From NCBI GenBank assembly GCA_005784505.1, contig VCAZ01000102.1, positions 1,130,481-1,194,480 on the forward strand: a stretch of 64,000 nucleotides of DNA. Reading direction: 5' to 3'. This stretch comes from Bagarius yarrelli. Lineage: Eukaryota > Chordata > Actinopteri > Siluriformes > Sisoridae. Each line of letters starts with the position of its first letter. The first letter of the stretch is position 1. A program made the translations under genes and the position numbers. The notes below the pieces were generated by a model that saw only the letters and a program-made list of their open reading frames with translations, was not told the origin of the DNA and searched no databases. Of this stretch, positions 35,613-46,898 are shown in pieces.

Positions 35613-36836
35613 CACGGCTAGTAACATATATTAACAATTGTTAATATATATAAATTATGATTTATGATATGCGTTGAAAGTTCCACACCAGTAAAACAGT
35701 ACTGAATAACATTCTATTACAGAATCACTGAGTAATGTCTCATCCCTCCACCGATCTCCACGCTTCGACAGCTCTGTTGATCTTGCATACTTTCCTCAAA
35801 GTTAAAATATGCCAAGAAAAGAATCTTGTCATTTTTTTCCTTTTAAGGTAGAAATCTGGTTGGGAAAATAATACAAGCTGAGAGATTTAAAAAAATACTC
35901 TTTGAGAAGACGCAGCTGTACATGATTGACCTAAATGCATGAAATAGACCACAGAATACTCGAGCACAGATTTATATTAAGATAAAGGACATATTCATAA
36001 ACATTATTCATCCAGTATTCTTTTGTGGTATCCCAACTGAAAAAATAAGGTAGGTGGATACAATCTTTCTGTTCCGGCGGTTCCATATCATGGTTGACCT
36101 CGTTCTCTCACCCAAATATAGACTAGAAGTAGAATCTTACTTGGAACCGGGAAACACCACCAATAACGTACTAGATATTTGTCTATCGTAAGTAGAATCT
36201 ACACTGATATAAGTCTGTTTCGAGCTCACCGTCGCCACCAGATCCAGTCTGTATCCAGCCCAGTTGACAGAAAGACAATAAGCCCCAGTGGTGGTTCTCC
36301 AGTGATGACCTTGTCTTCTAGATGGCCATCCAGTCAAGGAAACTTTGCTGCAGCATGGAATAACCTGCTGGTTTGTCTAGTCAGAGGAGAACTGAGCCAC
36401 CGACTTAACTTGGTGTCTCCCAAGGTTTTATTCTCCATTTTGTCACTGATTTGTTTTGGTTCTTCGCCGCTGTCATCTCTGGCTTGCTTAGTTAGGGACC
36501 CTTAATTTACAGATATTAATGAAACGGAGTGTTTAAGTGAGTTTTAATAGTACTCAGTCTAGTTGCAGTACAAACGTTAACGTGTTCTATAATATACTGA
36601 AAAGTGGACAACTTTTACTCTAGAAAAGGATTAAAATGGTCCACTTAGAAGTACACCACTAGTACATTAATCGTAATTCTGAAAAGTAAACTAATTCTTT
36701 AAGTGAACTTGAACTTAAGTGTACCTAATAAAAGAACCATTTTAGTATGATTTGTTGTTAGGGCAGTTGTGCAACAAATATGTAGGGAAAACCATTAAAA
36801 TATAAAACCCTTCTCAGTTTATTTGCTAAGAAATCA
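35613..36836. other. Intergenic, nothing recognised
   Basis: A 108-codon frame at 36179-36505 overlaps a minus-strand frame and shows no known family or splice context. Confidence 0.5.
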
Positions 36837-36950
36837 GGGGTTAAGGGCTCTGCTCAGTTGCCCAGCAGTGGTAACTTGGTGATGCTGGAAATCGAACTTC
36901 GTTCTTCCAATTAGCAATCCAAAATCTTAACCACTGTGCTAACACTTTTG
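36837..36950 (-). mobile_element. SINE fragment (L2-tailed family)
   Basis: On the minus strand: AGCACAGTGGTTAAGATTTT head, GAAGTTCGATTTCC, GGGCAACTGAGCAGAGCCC, CTTAACCCC; no tail. Confidence 0.7.
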
Positions 36951-37736
36951 TGTTCCTACAAAAAACTTGTGATCATCTATTTAAGAAACTCTAATTAATG
37001 ACATCATAAACTTCACATTTTCCAGAAATTAGCCTATCCTTATAAAGGTTAACGATATGGTACACCCATTTTTTTGCAGAAATCTGTTAAAAATCCTACT
37101 AATTAAAGTCATTTTGGTAGGAAAATATTTTAACAGTAAGTCTAATTTAGCGTATTATATGTTTCATATTATAAGTTCTACCGGTGGCTTGTTGAAATAT
37201 TCTCAGCAGCTGAAACTATACACAGGCATAACACCGTTATTGTTATTGAAATGGAGTCATGAGTTATTTAACATAAGCACCCGAGCACTGGAACCACTGT
37301 ACAGAGCATTATTTAGAAGAATGTGACACATGTTTCAATAGAGGGAGCTATAACCTAGATACCCTGCCTCTGTGTGTACCGTATGTGTGAACTTTTAAAC
37401 CGTTTGTCTAAACAAATTGACTTCGCCTGTCAGTTAGCAGCTGTAAAGCAGATTTATTTGTGTATGGTAGAGGTGTTATTTGCATTACTGTTCTACGCTA
37501 GCATCGCACCGAAACGGTAAAAGGGCTAAACATCTGTCCTGCTTTCTGTCATTGTGGAAATCTGTTATTGTGAAAATAGCACTTCAAATCCTGGTAGATC
37601 TTGGGTCTTTCTAGTACGTCTGCCAAGCCATGTGACTGGATGTGGGTGATTTGTCGAAAGATGGGAAAAGTGTGTGTTAAATTAATAAAAAATAAACTGA
37701 ATTGATTTGTCCAGACTAAGTGATTGAATGGAAATG

Positions 37737-37832
37737 GTACCACCGAGTTGCAACTCTAATAAGCCCCTTAGCAAGACCCTTAACCCCCAGTTGATCTGGA
37801 AAAGGGCATCTAACAAATGCTTTAAATGTAAA
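37737..37832 (+). mobile_element. SINE fragment with tail
   Basis: Body word CCCTTAGCAAGACCCTTAACC then a shortened tail GATCTGGAAAAGGGCATCTA + ACAAATGCTTTAAATG. Confidence 0.65.
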
Positions 37833-38423
37833 TGAAATGATGATCATGTAATAAGGAATATAAATGATTGATTTGTACTATTGGGGTGCTTATATACCTT
37901 GTATATGCAATTTTATTGTTATCTTTTCGCTAACTGATCTCGATAGTGTGTTAGACGTGCGGGTGTGTTTCTGCGTTCGGTACAGTATTTTTTATGATCT
38001 TCGGGTTCATTCTAGTTCGAAGCTTTAGTAAATCTGAGGTATATTTTGTCTTTCAGACATTTGGGGTTATGTGTTCTGTAGGGTGTGGTGGGGTTCGGTT
38101 TATTAGCATTCAAAACTTTTCCCACTGGAGACAGCCGCTAAAGTGAAACATCTGCATCGACTCTGGTGCAGATGTCTGCTACAGACAATAAGGGTGGAGG
38201 AAAAGAAATAAATATGATTTGGCGGAGATGGTGTTTTACTGAATGAAACTAAAGCTAAATTAATTAACCAATCCTTCTAAAGCCTTTCAATGAAACATTC
38301 TACATCATATGTAACCCCTAAAAAAAAAAAAAACCATTATGTGTTTTTAGATTATTAGACCTCATAGTGTGTGACCTCAGTATCAGGCTGTATTTATCGT
38401 ACCGAGACTTTAAAGTTCCTGCT

Positions 38424-38471
38424 TAAGTCACTCTGGAAAAGGGCGCCTGCCAAATGCCATATGTAAATGTA
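38424..38471 (+). mobile_element. SINE or LINE tail fragment
   Basis: Only the tail remains: TAAGTCACTCTGGAAAAGGG + CGCCTGCCAAATGCC. Confidence 0.55.
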
Positions 38472-39087
38472 GAAAAGCACTAAAGCTTTGTGATCATCAT
38501 GGCTGCCCTTTTCGGTTGTCGCTAAGCAGTTCATCACCAAATAGAACCGTACAATTCGATATACAGCAGTAAACAGAGGATCAGGAGGATAGAGGCAGGT
38601 TTTTTTTATTTTTTTTTATTTAGAGAAATACAGGCAGTGTGAGCAAAGTTCTGTTTCAGCCTTGTCCAAATGATTTATAACAAGTTTCAGGTCATTTACA
38701 CAATAGTTTATTTTATACTAGAGGCTTACCGGCTAACAAGCAACGTTTGGACAATTTTTTCTAACAACAATCTTAAAATAATGCTCATGGAATGTTCTGA
38801 TAGTGTTTCGAAAGAACCTGCTTGGAACGAAACCTTAAAATAACATTCTACAAACATTTTACATTTTACGTTATCAGAAAAATGTTGTTATTACGTTATT
38901 TTAAATTGCTTTCCAGAGTGTCTGAAAAACGTTCCCAGAACAAATCTCTGTTAGATTGTATCATAAACAGATCTTCACATACACTATGTGGCCAAAAGTT
39001 AGTGGACACCCTTACCAGCACAAACCGGTGCAAAAATGTTAGAAGATGTATAACGTCATCTGATATCACATACTGCCATACTAAATA

Positions 39088-39268
39088 GGGGAAGTGGTAG
39101 CGCAGTGGTTAATTTGTTGGACTACCAACTTGAGGACCCGGGTTTGATTCCCAGCCCCACCAAGCCACCACTGCTGGGCCCTTGAGCAAGGCCCCTAACC
39201 CCCAATTGCTCAGTTGTATAACAAGAAATATTGTAAGTCGCTCTGGATAAGTTAATGCTGTAAATGTA
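39088..39268 (+). mobile_element. tRNA-derived SINE with L2-type tail, well preserved
   Basis: GGGGAAGTGGTAGCGCAGTGG, GGGTTTGATTCCC, CCACTGCTGGGCCCTTGAGC and TTGTAAGTCGCTCTGGATAA; the tail lacks the GAGCGTCTGCC segment. Confidence 0.9.
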
Positions 39269-39273
39269 TACAG

Positions 39274-39430
39274 TATGCAAAACTGAGTATGCAAGGTGGG
39301 TAGTATGTCTGAATTCTTAGTATGCAAAATACATTACGTGGAAAATTGACCTCACCGCCGTACGATGCGTACTGTAGACACGTGGGACATCATATGTCAT
39401 GTATCAGTATCAACATGGCGGATGCAGTAG
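39274..39430 (+). repeat. Repeat with GTATGCAAAACTGAGTATGC motif
   Basis: GTATGCAAAACTGAGTATGC, GTAGTATGTCTGAATTC and ACATGGCGGATGCAG. A decayed relative occurs at 57200-57400 (AGTATGCGAAACTGAGTATAC). Probably a MITE family; ends not defined. Confidence 0.45.
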
Positions 39431-40084
39431 GTATGAATTTCATTCAATTAATTATACTATATAAAACCGTTTTACAAGCGTAAGGTATGTACTTACTTCA
39501 ATGTTGTACGTACTTTTACATGTATCTAGTACATGTAGTATGCAATTTCTGTCAGATACAGTGTGTATGCCCTAACATTAAGACTTTAATAAAACGTCAA
39601 GGCCCAAACATGTTCCAGCATAATGATATCATCATGTCTGCAAAGCTGCTGAGCTCGACAAAGATGTTATGGCTGGAGTGAAAGAACTCGGGGTCTGACC
39701 TCAATCCCACTTAACACCTTTAACATAAACTGTTCTGCACTGAGGTACTGAACACAATCAAAACTAATACCAATTAAATTGGAATCATTATACTTGCCAA
39801 TATGTCTTTTATATAGAAAAATAATTAATAATGTCGAGGAATACTACTGGCACTTTTTTTCTCAGATTTTCTGTCTTCATGCACAGATCTGGTCTTCTGG
39901 ATATGGGAGGTTTGGGGATAGAAACACCAAAGTATTTGGTCAAATACAGTAAAAAGCTAATTGCTCACTGTCTTTTATACGAAACACATTATAAGTAGTA
40001 AGAATAATAACGTACTTTATGTTTAATAAATAAATGTTTGTTTAATGTAAACTGTAGGTGTGAATAATTACACATTTCTGACTG

Positions 40085-40402
40085 CATATAGATAGATAGA
40101 CAGACATACAGAAAGACGGATGGATGGATGAACAGACAGACAGACGGGTGAGTGGATAGATGGATGGTTTGACAGACAGACAGACAGACTGATGATTCTG
40201 TGGATAGATAGACAGACAGGCAGGTAAGTGAATGGATGACAGAGATAGCCAGACAGACAGACAGACAAAGGGGTGGGTGGGTGGTCTGAATAAATAGACA
40301 GACAGACAGGAGACATACAGACAGGTGTGTGATAGATAAACAGACAGATAAAAAGACAGATAGATAGATAAATGGACATATATATATATATATATATATA
40401 TA
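40085..40402. repeat. Compound GATA/CAGA/GGAT microsatellite and (TA)n
   Basis: Interrupted tetranucleotide blocks end in an 11-unit TA run at 40377-40402. Minus-strand frames with repeated CLSV/SIYL are artefacts. Confidence 0.95.
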
Positions 40403-41224
40403 AACTTATTAACCTTCAAAATAACTGAAGTAAACCTTTCAAATATTATCAAACTCAGACTCCTGAGTCATCACATAGCTTACGTCAGTCTTCCTTTAAT
40501 GTGTTTGGATATAAAAGAGAACTAAAGTGCTGTTGTACAGTCTACAGGGGCTCTAGGTTCATTCCACTTATCAGGGCTTTCAGTGTACCTGTTAGCTCTG
40601 CTTTGTAATTATGCCGTCTTACCCTGCATTTTCTTACTGTCTTACTTTTGATAAATGTCCCTGCTTGAACGCACATAACATGAAAAATAAGCATACCTAA
40701 ACATTTCTCTAGCTTTTTGCTTTCAGCTACACATATTCCTCCTAAGATAGCAGTGATCCTGAAACCTTTCTGGTCTTTGGGGCTGCTTGATATATTCTGA
40801 TGCCCTACTTCTGATTAGAGTAAAAAAAAACACACACTTGCTAATGATGGCCCACATGGTCAGCCTGAAGATACTGTACTATTTAAAAAGCAATTTAGGA
40901 CTATACAGTACACAGTTAGAGAAATTATTGTATAATCCCACTATCCTATGTCACACATATGAAAATCCCCTAATTTAGTAAATGGTTTTCTCTTAAATCC
41001 CCTCTAGGCTTTCTATTTATATCATCTTTCCCAGTATCACGCCAGGCTTTTTAAGTAGAGATAAATCTACTAATTAAATATGTACAAGCATGAATTAAAT
41101 TATTTATTTAAGCTGTTTTGTGACAATGTGTATTATAAGAAGGTATTTCTAATAAAATTGAATTAAAATAAATAGAATCCTAAATGTAACTGTAAATCCT
41201 CCCCCTATTTTCCGAATAATCTAT

Positions 41225-42150
41225 ACTGCTCAGTACGTTGCATGAGACAATGGACAATGATGTTTGTAGATGACATTGTGATCTGTATTGAGAGCAAGAA
41301 GCAGGTGAAGAAGAAACTAGAGAGGTGGAGGTTTGCTCTGAAGAGAAGAGGAATAACATATATAATACATATGTATGAATGAAAGAGAGGAGAAGAAGGT
41401 ACAGGAGTTTAAGTACTTGGGGTCAACAGTCCAGAGCAACTGAAAGTGTGTAGAAGAGGTGAAAAATTGAGTGCTGGCAGGTTGGAATGGGTGGAGAAAC
41501 GTGTTAGGAGTGATAAATGACAGAAGAATACCAGAAGATATTGGTGAAAGCAGATATGTTGTACGTTTTAAGCTGCACTGAGGAAGAGACAGGGGACAGA
41601 GTTGGATCTAGCGGAGCTAAAGATTTTGAGGTTCTTTTTTGGAGCGAGCCGGTTGGACAGATTAGGAACGAGAACATCAGAGGGACAGCTCATGTTGGGC
41701 GTACGGGTACAAAGACACAAGCTAGTTTAAGATGGTTTGGACATGTGCAGAGGGGGATAATGGAAATATCGGTAGGAGCAGGGGTGCCGCTAGCAATTTT
41801 TGGCCCTATGAAAGAATCTGTTGGTCCCCCTACACACCTATTTGACACCAAACATACTAACACATTACTGCCAGCACTGTTACTACTAATAAAACAGATT
41901 TCTGGGGGGCCCCAATATGTGAGCGTCTTTTTAATTGCCCCCACCCCTTACTTCTTACTCCTTTACTGCTGCCCCCTGGGTAGGAGCATGGCAGGAGACA
42001 AAGAGGAAAGCCAAAGGGGAGGTATAGGGATGGGATAAATGAGGTGAAGTTAATGGATGTGAGTGAACGGATGAAGAAGATAGAGTGAGGTGGAAGCAGA
42101 TGGTTTGCTGTGGTGAACCCTAAAGGGAAACAGCCGAAAGGAGAAGTTAA
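41225..42150 (+). pseudogene. LINE reverse transcriptase fragment with catalytic FVDD
   Basis: Frames give MFVDDIVICIESKKQVKKKL + ERWRFALKRRGI, then remnants of the EFKYLGS and EVKK-VLAGWNGWRK segments, EVLFWSEPVGQIRNENIRG, TAHVG, LRWFGHVQRG. F-V-D-D is the RT active-site box. Same LINE family as at 22485. Split at 41779-41978 by a MITE; stops and frame changes make it dead. It ends near WKQMVCCGEP (about 42095-42125). Confidence 0.8.
41779..41978. mobile_element. hAT-like MITE, complete, perfect 8-bp target duplication
   Basis: 200 bases from CAGGGGTGCCGCTAG to CTGCTGCCCCCTG (inverted CAGGGG termini), flanked on both sides by GGTAGGAG (41771-41778 and 41979-41986). Eight-base duplications and CAGGG ends are hallmarks of hAT elements. 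It contains CTACTAATAAAAC, shared with the copies at 7562 and 55648. The LINE sequence continues on both sides. Confidence 0.85.
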
Positions 42151-42329
42151 AATAACTTTGTGCAATTGTATTTTCCACCTACCTCGAGAGAATAAATGAG
42201 AGAATGCCATGTTCAGTTTTAAATATCTTTAAATGAAAGGACAAACTCAGCTGTTTCTGTATGTGGGAAGAACGTATCCGAAATTTGGCGTTCTCCTAAT
42301 TTTGTCTGTGTGTGTGTTTTAAAATGGTT

Positions 42330-42465
42330 TAGAGACAGTGGCGCTGAGGAAGAGACAGGTGGCAGAGCTGGAAGTAGCAGAGCTGAAGATGTTGACATTT
42401 CTTTGGAAGTGACAAAGTTGGACAGGATTAGGAACGAGTGCATCAGGGGGATGAAGGTTCTCAAA
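42330..42465 (+). pseudogene. LINE fragment (same family as 22485)
   Basis: GGTTTAGAGACAGTGGCGCTG then frames with AELEVAELKM and TKLDRIRNECIRG. A short piece of the RT C-terminal region without the minisatellite expansion: it shows the ancestral single-unit state. Confidence 0.75.
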
Positions 42466-42678
42466 CACAAACGAATCTTAGTGCTTTTTACAGATGATGA
42501 ACGCTCAGAATTAAGAGTGGTAGAATTTAGGGTGGGTTACATTTAATATAACATCACATGAGCTTGTATGACATTAATTGAACCATTAATTGAACTGGTC
42601 AAACTCTAAGGACTCTAAGGAACCTCTCATTTCTTTCGGTTCTTCAACCGTGGAGTGTATTGACTGCCATTCTTCCAT

Positions 42679-42975
42679 TTAATCCTCATGTTGTGTTCGG
42701 GTCTGGTGGACTCACTGGATTATTTGATTTTTGACACATCAACACATTTAAAGAAAAGATGTAGCTCACTTACAAGAAATAGACATAATTTATGGGTAAT
42801 ATTTGTCATTTACCCCAGTAGATCACATTTAAAAATATAAGTGTTATTAAAAATATGTTCTGATTTATGTTCTTCATGAAAAATGAGCCAAGGTCAAAGA
42901 GTCTGAAGCTAAATAAATAATTAATAGCATATAAACAAACTTAATCAGGTCCCACAGACTCAACACAAGGGTTAA
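42679..42975. mobile_element. piggyBac-like MITE with TTAA ends
   Basis: TTAATCCTCATGTTGTGTTCG on the left; the right end on the other strand is TTAACCCTTGTGTTGAGTCTG. Both ends are TTAA, the target site of piggyBac elements, and the inverted ends agree at about 15 of 21 bases. 297 bases, no coding capacity. Confidence 0.65.
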
Positions 42976-43020
42976 GACCTTTTTGTAGTTTCTTTTAGCA
43001 GTGATGTGTGCATGTTAATA

Positions 43021-43408
43021 TCCATCCATCCATCCATCCATTACCCACTTCTGGGTAAGGACATTGGATGGCACCCTGCCTTTTACCCAATGAAAGTTGA
43101 TATAACCTCCAGCAGAAGTGGGTATAGACATTGGATGAATGAATAGTGGAGGTTATCCCAAATGTCACTGGGTAAAAGGCAGGGGTCACCCTGGACAGGT
43201 CACCAATCCATCACAGGGCCATATACGAACAAACAACCAAACACACTCAGAATCACTCTAATGGGCAATTAACCTAACAGACATGGTTTTGCACTGTGGG
43301 AGGAAACACCTGGGGAACGTGTAAACTTTACAAAGAAAAGCCCCTGCCGTGGTTACAAACCTGGGACCTTCTTTGCTGTGAGGAAACAGTGCTAAACATT
43401 AAGTTGCC
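43021..43408 (-). mobile_element. GATG-tailed SINE with a duplicated, inverted 3' end
   Basis: The 3' part is present twice in opposite orientation (43073-43111 and 43147-43186); the body with CCAATCCATCACAGGGCC, GCACTGTGGGAGGAAACACC and GGGACCTTCTTTGCTGTGAGG is normal for the family. Confidence 0.75.
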
Positions 43409-43634
43409 CTAGTGCTAATATACAATATGCAATTTAATTGTAAGAAAAGAGGAAAGTATTAAAAGTTTGTTTAACAATCCCAGTCAATGCAAGTTGTAAT
43501 CACTGCTGTCAGATCAGTAGCTGGACTAGTTTGTTGTTACAGGCAAAGGATCAATTTATGTTTCAAGTAATTGGTACATACTGTTAGGGTGATGCGAAAT
43601 ATGTACAATTGCATTCCACAATATAGTGGTATTG

Positions 43635-44140
43635 TTTTACCTCCGTGGTTAGGGTGTTGCCATGTTGACCAAAAGATTATGGGTTCACTTCCCAGCACCT
43701 ACCTCCAAGCACTCATCACTCCATGCATAGCACCACGCTCCCTCAGATCCCTAAGTACTGCTCGACTTCCACTATCCGCTAGGACACAAGGTAGACTTTT
43801 TTTTTTTTTCTGTTCTGGTGGAACGAACTTCCCATCAGTGTCAGAACAGCAGAGTCACTGGCTGTCTTCAAGAGACGATTAAAAACACACCTCTTTTTTA
43901 AATACCAAGCACTCAACAGTATTCATGCTGCTTTTTCAACAATTTTTTTATTGTTGTTACACTGATTTGTGAACTATTGTTCAATGATGTGCCTCAAAGC
44001 ACTTTTGTACGTCGCTCTGAACAAGAGCATCTGCTAAATGCTGTAAATGTAGGCCACCGAGCAAGACCCTTAACTACATCGTTGAATAAATACAATAAAT
44101 GTACGTCTTTTTGCATAAGGGCGTCTGCCAAATACCAGAA
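43635..44140 (+). mobile_element. tRNA-derived SINE split by a LINE 3' end
   Basis: Head CCTCCGTGGTTAGGGTGTTG and GGGTTCACTTCCCAGCACC (to about 43696); then the LINE piece; then the SINE body GCCACCGAGCAAGACCCTTAAC and tail GTACGTCTTTTTGCATAAGG + GCGTCTGCCAAATACC (44053-44140). Confidence 0.7.
43697..44052 (+). pseudogene. L2-clade LINE 3' end with GGATA-type tail
   Basis: One frame reads FWWNELPISVRTAESLAVFK then RRLKTHLFFKYQ, the typical C terminus of L2-type LINE proteins, followed by about 100 bases of AT-rich UTR and the tail GTCGCTCTGAACAAGAGCAT + CTGCTAAATGCTGTAAATG. That tail is the same as in the L2-tailed SINEs of the window, making this lineage the likely source of their retrotransposition machinery. 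Confidence 0.75.
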
Positions 44141-45659
44141 ATTTCAATTTTCTCCCCTATGTTGTCCAGGTTTTTAATTGCAAATAACATTCATAGCAGG
44201 GCAGCGCACTGGTCACTGTTACCACCAGATCACCTTGTTCATGTTCTCCAAATGTTTATGTGCTTTACTGTGGACACTGATTTTCTCTGTCTGCCTAGAA
44301 CATAATGTTAACAGAGCCTTAAATTGGATAAGTGTTCCATTCCAGGTGTATTCCCACCCCAGGGTCTGGGTAGTGGGGCATTTTACTAAGATTTACATGC
44401 CGAAGTCTGGCAATCCAACAGTGTTTCAGCCATTGTTCATGTGTGTGGTAAGATTGTAACTGCCTTAATAAACATTTACAACAGAGCTTTTGCTATTTAA
44501 TTAATGCTGAATATATTAAAGTGCTTTTATATAGGATGGGTTCGAGTTGCCATTAGAAACATGAACACAAAGCAATGCAGTTTGTATAGAAACTTAACAC
44601 CCAAACCTGAAATCCCATGTTAGCTCAACGTTCAGAGACTAACTACACTCTGTTCTTTCCAAAGCTCCTTTGGGCCTTTTTTTTCTTGCTAGAAAAGGCG
44701 CAACCCTGTTGTCAGATCAAACATGTAATCCTGAATTATGAAGCTCGAACAGATGTACACAAGTTTAGTGGGAGTGCATCTGCAAACAAACCTCCATGTG
44801 GCTACCCCACCCTTCTCTTCCAGCCTGGAGTTTGGAGATGTCTCAATCTTTTTTCATGCTAAAGCAGATTAACCTCACGTGCGGTATTTATACATTAGTC
44901 CTGCACACTGTACGATGCAGATTGTGTATTAAAAAATAAAAAATATGAACAAGGAACCATAAACACTAAACAAACCTTTTTTTTTCCCCAGTGGTAATTA
45001 AAACCATGTGTATGTATGTATTGCAATCGTTGTGGAATCAAATGTTCACAGTGGTGCAGACCCAGGGACAATAGCGCTTTGTTAAGGTTTTATTTATTAA
45101 AAAACACAGTTGTTAAAATATAGATTAGATTTAAACTATGAATAATATAGCCATAGTGTAATATGTGAAAATTGTGTATGTGTGTGTAAACAAAATACCA
45201 TTCATTAACGTAATTCTGGTTCCTTAAACGGAGATGATAGGGTGCCGGGGCAATTCCCACAAACAGGACAAAATCTTCCCAACATTTAAAGGCTGCTATT
45301 ACCGTCTGCTATTTAGACAAATGCTACATTCATTTTCCAAATTAAAAAAAAATAAATTGTATGATCTGCTGCCTGAAGGCATATCACAGACCATGAACAA
45401 GAATGTAGTTCATGCATCTGATGCTAAAAAGCTTTCATTGGATTTCTAAACACATATTCGTTTGTGAGTCAGTGTAGGGGGCTGGAGACATTTACGGGTT
45501 TTATACTGTATCAGATGATGTACTTGGGTGAGTATGAATTGCTCTGGTTAGCGTACCGCATGTTATTGCTATATGAAGCTGTTGACCAGGAAAGTAGACT
45601 CAGACGAAATACACTACCATTTACAGTATAATTATAAACACACACAACACAAATGACAA

Positions 45660-45749
45660 AAATGACATTATATTTATTATAATGACATTATATTTATTAT
45701 AATATTATTATAATAACATTATATTATTATAATTATATCTATATATATA

Positions 45750-45782
<33 letters not shown>

Positions 45783-45785
45783 ATA
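45660..45785. repeat. AT-rich tandem repeats and (TA)n
   Basis: ATGACATTATATTTATTATA occurs twice in tandem, then TATTATAATAA units and two TA runs. Confidence 0.9.
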
Positions 45786-45892
45786 ATAAGGCAGTTTTCC
45801 ACCTTAACCTTAGAATGATGGACAGACGGAATTGAAGTAAGAAAGATAGACAGATAGACAGACAAGGCAGAAAACAGAACAGAATACTTAGC

Positions 45893-45942
<50 letters not shown>
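45893..45942. repeat. (GATA)n microsatellite
   Basis: About 12 GATA units. Confidence 0.95.
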
Positions 45943-46202
45943 GTCAATGCTGTAATTCTCTGTATTTTTTAATGCCAACCCAAGTGTAAGTTTGTACTTT
46001 AGCCTCCTGGTGGAAAAGAGAATCTGATTATCGTGGCCTTCTTTAAACAAACTAAGAGAGAGAACGAGCATTGTGGGAGAATCGGGCACTTTACACTGCA
46101 CTCCTATTGCACCCATATGGCCAAACTGTTTAACAAGCCATTTTGTGAGTGGTCCCCAAGAAAACATAAAGCACAGCCCTGTTTCCAGATGCTCTCTAGC
46201 CT

Positions 46203-46233
<31 letters not shown>

Positions 46234-46250
46234 ATACACCCCCACACACA
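46203..46250. repeat. (CA)n microsatellite
   Basis: CA run with TA and CCC interruptions. Confidence 0.9.
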
Positions 46251-46649
46251 CTGCTTCATGTGAAAAATCACTGTCCTGTGTTGGTGAAAACAAACAAAAG
46301 TTTTTATAGTGACCTTATTGGACACATTTTGAATTTTTGTGTTAAGGGTTAATGATGTAATCAAATAATAATTAAAGTTTTTATGCACACAATAAAAAAA
46401 ATCATTTTCACTGTAAATGGATTAAAATATCACTATTTATCTTCGTGAGTCGTTTCCCCAGGATCTAGTGAAGAGATAAGGATGACGATATAATAGTAAA
46501 GAGGAAAATACTAACAGTCACTTAAATCCAACACCACACTACTTTTTACTGTCTTCGAAATCCTACGTTATAAGGTGGTGGGGGGGTGTTTACAGAAAGG
46601 GGGACGGGGAGAACTTACACAAGTCAGTGAGAAAGTGGGTGTGGAACAT

Positions 46650-46651
<2 letters not shown>

Positions 46652-46692
<41 letters not shown>
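46652..46692. repeat. (GA)n tract upstream of the cd34 candidate
   Basis: About 20 GA units lie some 40 bases upstream of the TATA-like motif; GA tracts near promoters can keep chromatin open. Confidence 0.9.
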
Positions 46693-46693
<1 letters not shown>

Positions 46694-46732
46694 AGGAAAG
46701 TGAGGGGGGTGGAAGTGGGATGTAGTGAAGCC

Positions 46733-46739
46733 ATATAAA
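46733..46739 (+). promoter_or_regulatory. cd34: TATA-like box of the cd34 candidate
   Basis: ATATAAAA in GCCATATAAAACC lies about 160 bases before the start codon, preceded by GGAAGTGGG (46711), a possible ETS-factor site. A start of transcription near 46765 would give a leader of about 135 bases. An ATG at 46758 opening a short frame would lie just before or at this start. Inference only. Confidence 0.4.
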
Positions 46740-46898
46740 ACCACCAGAGGACAAACCATGCTTTATCCTGCCAGTGTGTCCTGCACAGAACATAGTCACA
46801 GGAAATCCCATAGCTTTCCACCGGTGCACTAACGTACACTCTTTCACTCTCTTACACACACACGCACACACTCTCGCACTGCAGCGCTCACAAAGAGG

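Larger units (their letters stand above)
38975..39760 (+). mobile_element. Tc1-like element, degenerate, interrupted
   Basis: Begins with ACACTATGTGGCCAAAAGTT + AGTGGACACCC, the terminal sequence of a common fish Tc1-like family; resumes near 39600 with GTTCCAGCATAATGATATC and CTGACCTCAATCCCACTTAA (compare transposase QHDNAP and PDLNP). A SINE and a second element lie in between. No intact transposase. Confidence 0.6.
44141..46732. other. Intergenic, upstream of the cd34 candidate
   Basis: No gene recognised. Contains AT-repeat DNA (45660-45785), a GATA array and CA and GA tracts nearer the promoter. Confidence 0.5.

Noticed and set aside
36179..36505. 108-codon frame as a small gene
   Set aside because: No homology recognised, competing minus-strand frame, no splice or promoter context.
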